Assembly: GCA_018697195.1 (NCBI GenBank)
Contig: CM031879.1
Span: forward strand, 43,512,704 to 43,576,703
Source of the DNA: Certhia americana
Lineage: Eukaryota; Chordata; Aves; Passeriformes; Certhiidae
Reading direction: 5' to 3'
DNA length: 64,000 nt
The notes beneath the pieces were generated by a model. That model was given only the letters and a program-made list of their open reading frames with translations, did no database searches and was not told the DNA's origin. Made by a program: the position numbers and the translations under genes. Of the stretch, positions 51,926 to 64,000 are shown one piece after another; position 1 is the first letter of the stretch; every line of letters starts with the position of its first letter.

Positions 51926-54900
51926 GTAGGACTTGGTAGGTGAGAAAAGATAGCAGTATATAAATCAAACCAAAGTTAATTTTGAGTTCTAGTGTCAACA
52001 CTAGATCAGAATTAATGTTGGTCCCATGCCAGTGAGTTTACATGGCTGGGAAGATGTAAAATATTTTTGGTAAAGCATAGACTTTTAGCTTGAGACATTT
52101 CAGATGCAGCCTAGTTTGCTTGCAAGTGCACAAGCAAAATTATTTTCAAATGGCAGTTAAATTATTGTATTGACTTTTCAATGACCCTAGAGACTTGTGT
52201 TTCTACTTGGCCAATTAGTAGTAATAAGAAGATGAATAGTAATTACACTAATAAATAACTGTGTTCAGACCAGGACCTCAGTATTATAGCCTGGGTTAGA
52301 AAATAAGGATATCTTATAATTTGTTTCATTTGGTCTTTCATCAGGAGAAATATGGACTTTGGAGCTATAGTAAATTTGTCATAGCCAAGAAGGTAAATGT
52401 CTTAGGGACAAGAGGGTCATATTTGACTGGAGCTCTGTGACAGTAGCTTTTTCAGTGTCATAAGTAGGGAATCTTGTTCTGTTTCTGCAATTAAGCTCAG
52501 GTGTCTTAAAGAGGTCTTAGTGTTGGAGTCTGATTTTATTATAATGCATGCCAGGAATTTGGCTAAGGAAAATTAGGAAAAAGATGCTGGTAGTGGTGCT
52601 TTCATAGCGTTTATCTATACCAGTTTCTTTTGTGTCTCTTGTCTTTCCTTATGTCTTGAAAGATGTATGTGGAAGTGATATTTTTCTGTGGTGTCCTGTC
52701 TTTTATCAGTGAATTAAATGGTTGTGTCTTGTGATCGTTCCTTGATTCTCGTAGGTAGGAATGTGTTTAAAGGCTAAAGCTCTGTTAATTTGTGATGTAA
52801 CCATTTCAGTGTCTTTCTTGTCATTGAAATGTAGTTTAAAATGTTCAGTAATGTAGCATGAAATCATTGGTTAGTTTTGGAATGGTGGTGAAATCATGTG
52901 AAGAAAATAAGTATTGCATCTGATCAAGATAAATTCACTCTAGTGTTTTATGGCTTTTTATTCCTATGTGATAGTAATAAAGTCTCATGTAGGGATGGAA
53001 GCCATGAAATACATTGTGAAAAATCATCAACTCAGATGGGGCCATCAGGATAGCATGCTGTAGTTGTAGAGTTATTGAGAATGATTGGAAGATGGTTTAG
53101 TGTGTCATCACTTTGACTACCATGTTTTTGCATTTTGTTTCTTCATCCTTCACCCATGTAGTTTGATGAGGAAATCAGTTTGTAACGAGATGATCCATCT
53201 TTACATCAGTGTTCAGTATTTAAATTGTTCATACATCTTTCATTTTCTGCCAAAGATAACACTGTATATGAAACCCTTAGCTAAGAATTTAATAGAGCTA
53301 ATAAACACATGCCAAAATGAATACAAAGAAATGCCAGTGGATTTCTAAATACTTGGAAAATAAGGAAGGAAAGAAAGCAAGGTCTACCCTGTTAGCAACT
53401 GGTCCAGATTCTTTATTTCCATGTTTAAGAGCAAATCTTAGAGGTAATCCAGGGATTAAAAAATAATTCTTTTCTCTATTTGCATTCCTTTCTGAAAGTG
53501 CTTGTTCTTTTCCTCTCTGGAACTGGGATGAAGGCTGACAGTGTTGGGCTCAAAAAATAATTTCTGATAAATTCCTTTCAGTGCTGCTGTTCTGCATACT
53601 GCCTTACTGCTCCGTCTCCATTGCTTTTGTGTATCAATTTCCTTTGGGAATGTTTTGGGGAATGTTATTTATTCTGATGCAACTATTTCAAATTTTTCTG
53701 TTGTAATATTTCTCTGAAGCATATGTTAATAAAACATTATTGATTTTTTGGTACTTTGACTCTTTTATTATTTCTCTTAGGTGTGATTTTTTTTCTATGA
53801 GCTAAAAATACTGGCTTTATTGTAACTAAGGTCATCTTCTGATGAAAAGCCCCAGCAATAATTAGGCAAGATGTATATTTCCCATTTCATTATAAATTTT
53901 AATTTCTTCTTTAAATCAAACAGCACATGGAGAAATTAGCCATTATTAAATTCACAGATGTTGTGTGACAATTATTTCAGTCTTATTTGGGCTTAAAAAG
54001 GGTAGACTTGGGTTTGCTTCAAAGGTGCCATATGAAAGAAAAGTAGAAAAAACCTATAAAATACATCGTCTTCACATTGGTAGTAACTTTTCAGAGACCT
54101 AAGATGAAGTCCTTTAAACATGGGTTCCTGTACACTTTTTCTCCATTTCAACCAGTTTAATTATGAACTGCAATTAAACTATTCTGTTGATAAATTTAAT
54201 TCATCTTTACTGCAAACTATACTTTGAAAAGTAGTCTACAATCCCACCTGTAGAGCATATTTTCAGTACTGTATTTTGTTTCTAAATTGTTTCAAGAGTC
54301 AAAAGTTACAGTACTCTGAAATAACACCAGATGTGAGTTTATCCTTGAAAACTAGGCACTAGAATGGCCTAAATGTGCTTCAACAACTCTCTTCATGACA
54401 TGTTTGCAGGTCTAACTTCACTGACTACTTCAGAAGCACCTCCAAGTGCCCATGAGTGTTCAGCCGTGGAGATTATGAAATGACCTGTTCTGGAGTGGTC
54501 ACACCTTAAGGTGTTAGTGGAGGAGAGAGTGTTACTTTGGGATTATATTTTCTTTCTAGTAGTAATTCACCTGTAGATGTTGCAGATAACTTTCCTTAGT
54601 CTATTCTATTCTGAAAAAAATTTAGACTTAAAAGATCTTATTTTCCTTTCCCTCTGCCTCCAGGGTGTAGCTGATCTTTTCTTTTTTTTTTCCTGAGCAA
54701 GAAATATGTTTTCTTATAAGTCCTGAAATATGACTTCAGATAAATCTTTGAATTATGCATTTTAAGACCTTGACAATCAGGTTTTAAGTGACACCTTGCC
54801 GTGATGGCAAAGAGAGTATTTTTCTTGTCAGTGTCAAATTGAGTAAAACGTATGTATGTTTAAAATGCAGTCAGTTGTCAGAAAAAAACCCAAGGTCTTG

Positions 54901-55730
54901 TCACAAAGATGAAATGTTAAAATTACCTCTTTGTTAAATGTATTGTAAATGTCCATATTATATGTGTTCTTAATAAATTAACAGCCTTAGTCAAATGCAA
55001 GACAATGTTCTACTTATACCTTCAAAATACTGTCTGAGGTAGTGGACATACCCACTCTCAGGAGAAACAGCATCTTGGTAATCTCAGATCCAAGCAGGAT
55101 TTCCTAAGTCTTTCTTGGATAGTGCAAACAGCTTGTCACCTGTAAAGGGGGCAAGTCACTGAAAGCAAGAGTAATGTGTTCTCCATGGCTTGGATTATAA
55201 AATCAAGAGCCATGGTTTTCTCCTAGAGGTAGTGCTTTAAAGAAGTCTTCAAGGGCAAGTGAAGATACAGCAATTTGATCTGGATGTAAGAAAGTCAAGG
55301 CAGAAGAGAGGCTTTCAATTTCTTTACAAATATAAAATTGGAAAGGCTATTTCTAGAGACTGGCACTTACTTATTCTCCCAGAACTATCATTGTTGTGCT
55401 GATGCCAGCATCAGCTGGCTGTTCAACTGCAACCCCATGGTGGATTTTGAAAAAAAAAATAAGGTATGACATTATGAGACAAAAGCTGGAGGAGTTGTTT
55501 TGTTGAGTTAAGGGGTGGAAAGACTTATACAGAGAGAGAGGAAAAAAGGGATTTTCTGATCAAATTTTTCTGTTTTATTTGAATTCCTAGGGTTAGTTTA
55601 AAAGGTGCCTTGTCAACCTCTTGCTTTATAACCTTTAAATTATTGTCTCTTCTAATTTTCTTAGTTTTTCTTGATTTCATAAAAAAATATTATTCACAAT
55701 TTGGTACTTTTCATTTCTTTTCATACATGC

Positions 55731-55762
55731 TTTTTAATTACAAGCTTTTTAATTACAAGCTA
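55731..55762. repeat. Tandem duplication of a 16-base unit
   Basis: GCTTTTTAATTACAA occurs twice in direct succession (GCTTTTTAATTACAA then GCTTTTTAATTACAA, followed by GCT). A second small duplication (GATGAGTTA GATGAGTTG) follows at about 55791-55808. Confidence 0.88.
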
Positions 55763-57577
55763 TCACTCAGAACTTGTGGCAAATATTAGATGAGTTAGAT
55801 GAGTTGGTTTCTGGTTTTCTAATCTGTGGCGGTTATTGCTAAAATAAAACTAGCACTTTATTTGCATGGAAAAAAACCACCTATAACCAGAATTGTGCCC
55901 ATCTTTTCCCAACTCAGTATGGTTTATTCAAAGATATTACGCATCCTTACAAATTTTCCTTTATTTTATTACCCATACTTCTGGGTAGAAGTTAGAGTCC
56001 TTCTTCCTAATTATCTACTTGGGAAGCTAAACGTTTTGAGAGAATTTTTTTTCAACTTTGAAATGAAACACTTTGGCTTAAGCTAAGTTTTTAATAGATT
56101 TGGTCAATGTTGTTTCAAATGAGTTAACTTGGTTACTTTTAGAATACCAGCAATTAGAGAAATTCCAAGAATCATTACAGAAAAAAAAGTTTGACCCTCA
56201 TTTGGGACAAATAGGTTTTTTTATTTTTATTTAATTTATGCTTCATAGTGTTTACATTATTTTTTCTTGCCTCCACAAGAAAAAACAATGGGAAGGGTGT
56301 CTCCTTGGTACCTCAGGGCCTTGGAAGCACTTGTGCATCTGAAAATTGAAAGAGTAGGTATGCAGAGATGCCCTGGTCTGATAAAATCTGGAGACTGACA
56401 GTACTCAGAGGTTATACAAATTTGGTGCTTAATCTCTGGCCAAAGTTCTTGCATTTTCTGCAGAATTTTCTGTGAGTGCAGGTCTGGTCATGCTGAGGAG
56501 CTCCCCAATTATGGTCCATTTCAATACATTTCTGTGGGATATTTTTGCTCCCTTCATTGTAGCCTTTTTCCATTGGCAATAAGACCAGACCAGGAAACAA
56601 AATGTAGGGGAACAGGGAGAGGTAGGTAGGCAGTGGAGATGGGGAGCCAAAGAAAGGATCAAGGGGTTAGTGAAAGCTGCATGACTGGATTCATTCCAGC
56701 CCTCCTCTGCAGAGAAGCCTTTGTGAAACTCTCTGTGGCTTCTGAAAGGAAGGTCCCTATTCATCCGGCCACTGAAGGAGATCATACTAATAGGCTCCAG
56801 GATCACAAAGACACTCACCACCTGCTGTCGTAAGCGCAGGTCAGGCTTTGTTTGCTGTGCTGATTGCTTTTTTTCTTTAAAAACTGGAGTGTAGGTATAT
56901 ATTTGGCAGAGTTTATGATTCTTTCATGTCAGCATTTCAAATTTTAAAAGAGAAAAAAGAAAAACAGATATTGTCCATATAGTTACAGGTAGACACAGGA
57001 TGTATTTCTTGCCACTGACACAAATTACAGCTCATAAGAATTTTCTGGAATATGCAAAAGTGGAGATAATAAAACTGTATCTCAAACAATTTTATTTAAA
57101 ATTAAGATATTAGATTTAATGTCTTTATTTTCATAACTGAGAATTTTTTTTTTCATTTTTATTGAGGAGTATTATTTTGGAAGACAATATTAGTATGCTC
57201 AAGTTTTCTGAAGTGACAATACATTTAAGTGTTCATTGAACTTTTTGCCTTAATAAAACTTTGTATTTAATTTCACATTAACAAAATGGATCTTTAATTT
57301 TATTTGGCTTGTTAGAAGAAAAAAATTTACATTTGTAAGAAGTGTATCAAATATTTTTCCTTTGAGAGAAATAGAAAATTACCTATAATATAAAAAATGT
57401 TCAGTGTAGACTGTTTGACATTCGCAAGATTGTTCAACTTAGTCCAGAAATAAATAACCAAATTTGAAATGTAAACATCATAAAGAACCTGTATTTGAAA
57501 TCATAGGAGTTCTGCCAGTGGCGTCTGAAGCATGTAATGAGTCTTATATGTGAAACAACAGATAGTGTCTCTTTTTT

Positions 57578-57596
57578 CTTACGTGACCTTACGTGA
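57578..57596 (+). promoter_or_regulatory. Paired CTTACGTGA sites, 10-base spacing
   Basis: Two identical nine-base words, CTTACGTGA at 57578-57586 and 57588-57596, repeat exactly one helical turn apart. ACGTGA-type words are bound by bZIP and some bHLH factors. A double CpG-containing copy in AT-rich DNA is unusual but may be a chance local duplication. Confidence 0.25.
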
Positions 57597-57839
57597 ATGC
57601 TTATTTTAAGAAATCAATTTTTTTCCATGTTGAGATAATAGGAAACTTTTGAAGGATATATTGTGATAAAAATTGAATTAAATCAGTGCTTGAAGCAACA
57701 AAGGTAAACATCAGAGGAATTGCATGCTTGATCCAAGTAAGAACACAGCTGCAAATAATTTGAAAACTAAAGTGTATTTTTACATCAACACGGTTAGACA
57801 AAACTGCCTTATTAAGTAATTGCTATTGTGACATAAGCT

Positions 57840-58060
57840 TTATGCAGTAGCTGAATTACTTGGCAGAGCTAAAACGTCAAGCTACCTTGGGAATCTACCA
57901 CATTCTTTAATTTTCTGATTGATTAAATGGATTATTTGACATTTTGGCAGAGCTTTGAAATCACGGCATAACAAAGACGCCTTTCATTGCTCATTATTTG
58001 TTCTCGTCAGGCTTAGCACGGATTCTTTGAAATGAAAGGTTTAAGGTGCTTCTTCCCTGG
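57840..58060. promoter_or_regulatory. Candidate conserved non-coding element
   Basis: The stretch is dense in homeodomain-like and SOX-like words (GATTGATTAAATGGATTATT, AACAAAG, CTCATTATTTG) and keeps several CpGs in AT-rich DNA, with no open frame. That texture is typical of vertebrate developmental enhancers. This is judged by eye, with no alignment. Confidence 0.25.
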
Positions 58061-61000
58061 GTAATTTTTGTTCCAGTTCACATTTTTGCTAGGAGTGTCA
58101 CATTTCCAGCTTAAATTCCCTACTGTGTAAATGCAGCTCCTTATAATGACAGTAAAACCTATGGAGGTATGTAATCTTGAAAAACACTTTTATATACCTC
58201 ACAAGAGTGGTACTGAAGAATTCAACACAACAGTTGGCTATCGGAGAGGCTCTTAACCCTTCCCCCACCAGCATTTTCTGGAGTGTGGGAAGATGGGTGT
58301 TTTTGTTCAGGTTGTGACAATGTTCAGCTTTCTGCCGACCTAGGGGCAAGACAACATCATGTGGCAACTCTGGGGGACAGTTCAGAGACAACCAGGTAGG
58401 TTGGGGGCCAATTGCCATTGTCAACTTGATAAGAGTGAGCAAATGCACTGTCTAATTGCACTTCATGTCATTCATGAGCAACAGTCAGACAAAACATTCT
58501 TACTTTTAACATAACTGCACAGTTCTCTCTCCTGAAAAGCAGCTCATGGGGATACCCACAAGCATATAGACTGTTCTGCACCACGCTGCTTCTCACCCAC
58601 GAGTTTGGTGGAGCTGGTGAGCAAGCACGTAAGGGAAGTGAGACCTTCAGTGTCTTGTACTCATCCATTTTAATGGCAGAAGTCTTTGGGCATGCTGAGT
58701 GAGGGACTCCTGGTTTTAAACCTGTGTCTTTTCTAATACTGTGAGTACAGTTGAGTCAAATTGCTTTAATAGTTGCGCTCAGAGGGGTCTTTGTGTCCTC
58801 CCTCACAGCTGTGGACAGCAGTCTGGGGCTATACAATCCTGAACTGTAGGAATTCCACTGCCATGGTAAAATTTCTGTCCCAAAAATTTCCTTCCATTAG
58901 CTTGCATCAGTAATAGAGTTTCTAACATACAGCAAAATACTTACATGGTGGTCTGTGAGTTCCAGGCATGCTTTTTTGAGCTGTGATGAACAGTTAGGAT
59001 TGTACACACTGCTTGCTATTCACAAAATTTTTGCTAAGCATGACTTTCTATAATCCATCTTCACCTCTTGTGCTTTTCAATACAGAGAAATACCTTTGAA
59101 TATGGAAAACTGAGGTTATAAGTTCACAAAAATTAAGGTGTGATTTTTTTCCTTTTCCCATACCATGGGAAGAAGAAATGCTAGTCTCCTGTTTGGTCAT
59201 CAGGCACTTGCAGATGTGCCTGCAAGGTATGAAGTTCTGTTTGTGAGTCTAAGAATCCACATTTGTTTCCAGTCATTACAACTGGTTCAGAGGGGATGTT
59301 CATACCTGCCATGCTTCTCTTTCTGAGAGTAGGAGCAGGATCCCAGTAATTAGCAATCTTTTTCTGAGGTTATATCTTGCATTAGAATTTTTATGGTTGG
59401 CAAGTCTGTCCTGATTTTGACAATTTTTCTTGCTGAGGGAAAACCAGTGTTTCTGATATTTTTCTACTATAAGGCAGTTTCAAATCTAAGATTGGAAGAC
59501 ACTGTATAAGCCTAAATATAAATTTATTCATCTGAAGCAGTGATTCTTGAAGTCAAAGTTGTGCAGTGCTTTGTTATAATATGTTGCTTCAATTGACAAC
59601 ACCTTGATCAGGCTGAAATTTTCTATGCCTGTTGTTTTCTTCAGCAGATTGCCAAAAATATTCAAACAAAAACCCCGGAACCACAGCTACTTAGGAAAAA
59701 AAGTATCAACATTGCTGTAATAGTTTGAATTGAGGGTCTATCCACTGAATATAACCTTTCCAACACTATTAATGAACTGTGTTACTGCATTGGTTCCTCA
59801 ATAGTAACTATGTTCATAGGAAAGAATTATGAAATAACATAAAAACATATGAAAAAACATATATAAAATCGAAGAAGAATAAAAAGATGTGCTGTTCTCC
59901 TTTCAGAATTGTAGGCACATACAAATCTCAAAAGAAGGGAGAAGCAATCTTTTACATGCATTTTGGCAAAGTAAAAAAATTACATATTAATAGCAGGTCC
60001 CACAATGCATAGCAAACCCAGTGGAAAGGGCACTTGGGACCTCCTCATGGCTACAGACAGGTAGGGTTTCACCTGAAGTGGAACAACTTTAGTTGGAAAG
60101 GGAGAGGAATTTCCACTCCAGATATCCCAACTCAGATATCTGGTAAGAGTTTAAGAGCTTGCAGGTAAATCCTTAAGTGTCCTAGTAACTCATCAGCTGG
60201 ATGTGTGACCAAAGTGTGACCACCACCAGTATCACATCTGGAATGGGGTGTTTTAAGCATTCAAAGGGTTTAGAGTACATTTAGAGTACAGCTCTAGAAT
60301 ACATTTACCAGTTGCACAGCTGAGGCTGGGATGTAACAGCAGGAAACAGTTAATATGTGAAGTCTAGGAATTGGTAGGTTCCCAGAACCAGGAAAAGGTA
60401 TTTCTGCAGTACAATAAAGGTACTTCTGAAATACAAAGGTATTTCTGCACCTAATTCCTGGAAAACCATGTGATCAAAAGTGAGATTTTTGGGAGGAAAA
60501 ATGCGATTGTGCAAGTTATAAATGGCAAGAGAGTCTGTATATAAAACATTATATGTCTCTTCACGTACCATAATGGTTAAGGTTTTAGACATGTGCTTGA
60601 ATTATGGCTGAGGTAGCTGCAGAATGGGTGTTTATAGCATTATAGCTGTCCATGTGCATGCTTTTAGTCTGCTGCAAATTAAAGGAAATATGACTTTGTA
60701 CCTCAGTCATTTCAATTTGCATTTGCTGAGGGCTGGCAGCAGTTACTGGAGTTCAGATGATGTGTGGCAGCTGGATTATGGGGCTGAACCTGGGGCCACA
60801 GCAGGATATCAAGTGCATGCATGAATCCTGCATGTGCAGCAGGTTATAACAGTGACAAAGTCATTACTGACTTGATTTAAAATGAAAGAAAGCAAAATTC
60901 CCAAAGGTTTTACATCTTACCAATAATGAGATCATATGGCAGTTTTATTTAGTGTAAGACTATTTAAGCATAGCTCTAGAGATAAAGCCATCCCCTTTGG

Positions 61001-62557
61001 GTCACATATCTGCATCTGGTGTGCTTCAGCTCTAGAAAGAGCAAGACCTTCAGGTTTCATTTCCCTCAGAGCAGTGGCATGTCTGTGATCAGCCATGCTA
61101 CTTTGAAGACCTTGCTCAGTCTTTTCAGTAATGCCTCCTTGTTGTCAATTCTAGTTCTCACTTTGTTATCTTACCCTATATTTGACTCAAACTCTCTACC
61201 ACTATGCAAATAGCTTAGATAAGCCCTAGATTTGCTGAGGGAAGGTCCTGCCTTTAAATATAGGCAAGCTGGTGCGTGAAATTTTCTTGAATGTGTCATG
61301 GGTCAATTTTCCTCAATTTGAACCCTGTGTCTTAAACCTAAGATTGACCTTGGCTGGTTATGCTTCAGTAAATATTCACTTCCTTTCTTATGCTTTATGT
61401 TGCAGTACCTGGCTCTAGTTAGCTCAGTTTAGGAAAGCATCACAAGTAACAAATATACAGTCTCAAAATGAGCTGAGCTCAGCATATAATTTAGTTCTGA
61501 TTTTTTTTTTAACATTTATGTTGTATTTTGTATAGTGCATGTATTTGAGAGTTAAAGCTCGATGGGTTAGTTCTATCCAGAGTAAGTGGTAGTTAATGAA
61601 ACCTTTTATTAATAAAGTTTAGATAATTATCTGGGTAATTGTACAGACAAATAATTCAGTAATTTGAAATGATTTATTCTGCGTATAATGATACTTTATT
61701 CCCTTTAAGTGCAGTTTAACATATTAATTACAGAGACTCAAGGGACTTGTGAGGAGTTATTCTAGTGATCATATGCTATTAATTCTCCAGGGACACTGCT
61801 TTTTTAGAATAGCACCTACAGAGCTATTCAAACCTCAAGCCAATATACAATATTGGCAAATAAAGATTAAAAACCCAACAAAACAAAATCCGCCCTCCAT
61901 TGTGAGGTGGCTTTGGGGTTTGGGGTTTTTTTTTTTTTTGGTTGGTTGATTTAAATTTGAATTTGATTGTTGTATGAAAACACACCACATCATTTTATCC
62001 TGTCTTTCCATGTGAAAATTCCAGTAAATTGCTAATCTTCAGGTTCTTATGGTTGTAGACACCAGGAAGATAAATCTGGTAATAGAGAAAACAGATAACT
62101 CAGTGGTGCTAGTCAATAATGTTCACATGTACCTCTGCTTTAGTCTGTGATAGCATCTTTTTTACTGATACCTCAAAGCTGTCTTTTGCAAATGCGGAAC
62201 AAAAGACTTACAAGAATTTGTTCTCTGTGAGTAATGTCATGCATCTGATCCTCAGGTGTGGAAAAATCAACCCCTGTGTCATTGGAACTATTGCTGCCTG
62301 ACAAAACCTTCATTTTTGTAAATGAAGAGGTTTGGTGGCTGTTTACATTTTGGTTTCTTTGGGGGTTTTGTTTTGGTGGTTTGTTTTTCAAGGCTTCTTT
62401 CTTTGTTTTCTTGGGTTCGCTTTGGTTTTTGTTTGAAAAATCTCTGATTACTGCAAGGCAGATCTTCAGGAGCACCTGACTCATTCCTAATGGCTGGGAA
62501 GAGGTGGCACAGTTAGACGATTCGTCATCTCTAGACAGTTTGGGTGTATTGGAGCTG

Positions 62558-62917
62558 TCATGATCCTTGTTTTGATGTGGTGGTTTGAGTACCAGCTTCA
62601 AGCCAGGCAGCTGGGAGCCCCTTGTCGCCCCAGGATATCAGAACTCCCAGATCTTTTCTGTGCAGCTGGGAGGGGAGCTGCCCAGGCTTGGCTGTCACAG
62701 ATGTGACAGAGGAATCACTGGGGGCTTCCTGGTGTGTTGTTGCTGAGCAGGGATAAGTCTTGAAGCATGTGAGAATTAATTCCATGTAAATGGGAAACTG
62801 AATAACACCAAAACACTGATAGTTGCTATTGATCATCTGTGCAACCTGTGCTTCAGACAATTCTCCTGGGGAGTCATTTGTCAACAGTAGTATGTTCTGC
62901 CATGTCATATTCCACAC
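62558..62917 (-). other. Unidentified open frame of 119 codons, minus strand
   Basis: The frame starts MWNMTWQNILLLTND and contains SPGELSEAQVAQMINSNYQC, with a Ser/Thr/Gln-rich second half; it stops at 62558. A second minus frame (62173-62601, 142 codons, Asn/Lys/Ser-rich) overlaps its end in another frame. Together they leave about 740 bases of nearly continuous open reading on this strand with balanced composition, unlike the surroundings. No domain is recognised. It could be an old processed copy or UTR-like sequence with one frameshift, or chance. No poly(A) tail or flanking repeats were found. Confidence 0.2.
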
Positions 62918-63846
62918 TTGAACTGTAAGTTTGAGTGGAGGCAGAGGGAGGGAAAATTGAATGATTTATTAGTAATAGGTATTGAAACTGTAGTCATGCA
63001 CACCAGAAATCCTGCTGGTGAGTTTGTCAGCTCAGCCCTGTTATACCTGCAAGTCCCACTGATCTCATTTTAGACCAAGTTAAAGGTAGCAATTTGTTAT
63101 TTAAATGTTTTAAATTACTCTGAAATCTCACCTGACCTTAAAATTTATAGGACAATATGTGCATTTTGAGGAGGCTTCTACTTTCCATTACACAGAAATT
63201 TTTCTTTGTTTTCATTATGTTTAGACCTATCATCCAAAAGACACCAATGCCCACAGGCATCCAACCCACTCGAGAAAACATGTTTTATCCCTGGTCATAA
63301 TACGGGATTGTCTGGTCCCAGGTTTCACTTTGATGGTGATACCAGATCCTCTGTATAAAAAAAATGTGCAGTTCTTAGAAGCAATGCCTATTGTATAATT
63401 TCTAAAATGTCTAATTGTGAATTTTTACACAATAATAAGCAATATTTAGCATATTGTATCAAAGATGAGGGGATTCTACATAGAGCAGTGGAAATAGTGA
63501 TGTTAGATGATATTTCAAAAAATGCAGCAAGAAAAATAAAGTCCCATGAAGTAGCAGCATGAGGAATATAGAATATGTCATTTATTTAGTAAATATATAG
63601 ATCACCATTCATTAGTATTCAAAATGTACTAAACTGATAATGTACTGATTTTATTAAAAAACCTTTGTAAGTTTTTATGTGATGGCTCATTAATGATTAA
63701 ATCAGTCATATTGTTTATCCATACATAAATATCCATATAAATTGTGGATATTTATCATGCTGTTATTGTATCTAATACACTAAAGAGATGTATATCTGAT
63801 TAAACTAGGAAAAACTCTGATAGCTGATATTTTATCTTTAGGGCAA

Positions 63847-63855
63847 TATATAAAG
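63847..63855 (+). promoter_or_regulatory. TATA-like box (TATATAAAG)
   Basis: A full TATA-like match stands 68 bases upstream of the first of two tandem ATG codons (63923 and 63926). A start site about 30 bases downstream would give a short 5' UTR of roughly 45 bases. AT-rich DNA produces such matches by chance, so support depends on the frame that follows. Confidence 0.3.
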
Positions 63856-63922
63856 GGAGCCTCTCTAGCTATGCATAAATGTTCAGACATTATAATGTGC
63901 AGAACAATATTGAGCTCTCAAA

Positions 63923-64000
63923 ATGATGACAGGTGAAAACAGCAATGAAAAATCAGAAAGTACCCAAAGGGATGAAAGTTGTGACAGCTTTCCAAATCTT
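63923..64000 (+). CDS. Possible 5' end of an unidentified protein gene, cut by the window edge
   Basis: From two tandem ATG codons with A at -3, 26 codons stay open to the last base of the window. The composition is Ser/Glu/Asn-rich and charged (MMTGENSNEKSESTQ then RDESCDSFPNL), which looks like a disordered N-terminus of a regulatory protein more than random AT-rich translation. A TATA-like box lies upstream. I do not recognise the protein. A chance open frame of this length is quite possible, and the GTGAAA after ACAG at 63928-63931 could instead be a splice donor. Confidence 0.25.
   Translation, partial: MMTGENSNEKSESTQRDESCDSFPNL

Larger units (their letters stand above)
50339..63846. 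other. AT-rich DNA downstream of the last recognised pseudogene exon
   Basis: Apart from the patches listed separately, no exon, transposon or RNA gene was recognised. Dynein linker-to-AAA1 exons, which would carry a WPGQ segment and a P-loop, are not visible. GC-moderate complex stretches at about 56.4-56.83 kb and 58.2-58.66 kb have open minus frames (130 and 116 codons) without family matches. A G/T-rich run lies at 61913-61947. Confidence 0.5.

Noticed and set aside
56429..56821. 130-codon minus frame
   Set aside because: No family recognised, no splice signals in agreement, and overlapping frames on both strands suggest a locally GC-richer stretch only.
58098..58448. 116-codon minus frame
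   Set aside because: No recognisable domain; treated as chance in moderate-GC DNA.
1..64000. CRISPR arrays, tRNA or rRNA genes, bacterial operons
   Set aside because: No spaced direct repeats, no cloverleaf or rRNA core sequence was seen, and the sequence is vertebrate in character.

Overview
The window looks like vertebrate nuclear DNA, most likely from a bird. It is AT-rich and gene-poor, and it carries two reverse-oriented tails of CR1 LINEs, the retroposon family that dominates bird genomes. It also has one solo endogenous-retrovirus LTR whose sequence resembles LTRs I know from songbird genomes, plus ordinary avian microsatellites. There is no bacterial, phage or plasmid character. Most open frames are short chance frames in introns or intergenic DNA.

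The one gene I can recognise is dead. Four separated pieces on the + strand (28169-28372, 46710-46807, 49851-50010 and 50103-50338) encode, in the right order, parts of the stem and linker of an axonemal dynein heavy chain, closest in my memory to the DNAH7/DNAH3/DNAH12 inner-arm group. All four have usable AG acceptors and GT donors. Between them they carry three in-frame stops and three single-base frameshifts. This is a unitary, intron-containing (not retroposed) pseudogene about 22 kb long within the window. Exons expected between the pieces are not visible, and no AAA+ motor exons are seen downstream.

Layout: 1-9.3 kb, AT-rich DNA without genes; 9.33-9.72 kb, ERV LTR on the minus strand; 9.7-28.2 kb, AT-rich DNA with one CR1 tail at 25.4 kb; 28.2-50.3 kb, the DNAH pseudogene and its introns, containing microsatellites, a CpG-rich patch with a strong splice donor at 30.64-30.91 kb, a pyrimidine-skewed stretch at 38.8-40.1 kb, a CR1 tail at 43.1 kb and an AT/GT microsatellite at 45.4 kb; 50.9-51.3 kb, a GC-rich exon-like patch; 51.4-63.8 kb, AT-rich DNA with stretches that read like conserved non-coding elements; 63.85-64.0 kb, a TATA-like box followed by a Ser/Glu-rich open frame that runs off the window edge and may be the start of another gene.

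I see no tRNA, rRNA or CRISPR array and no intact multi-exon protein gene. Identifications of the dynein parts rest on family sequence recalled from memory, not on a database search.
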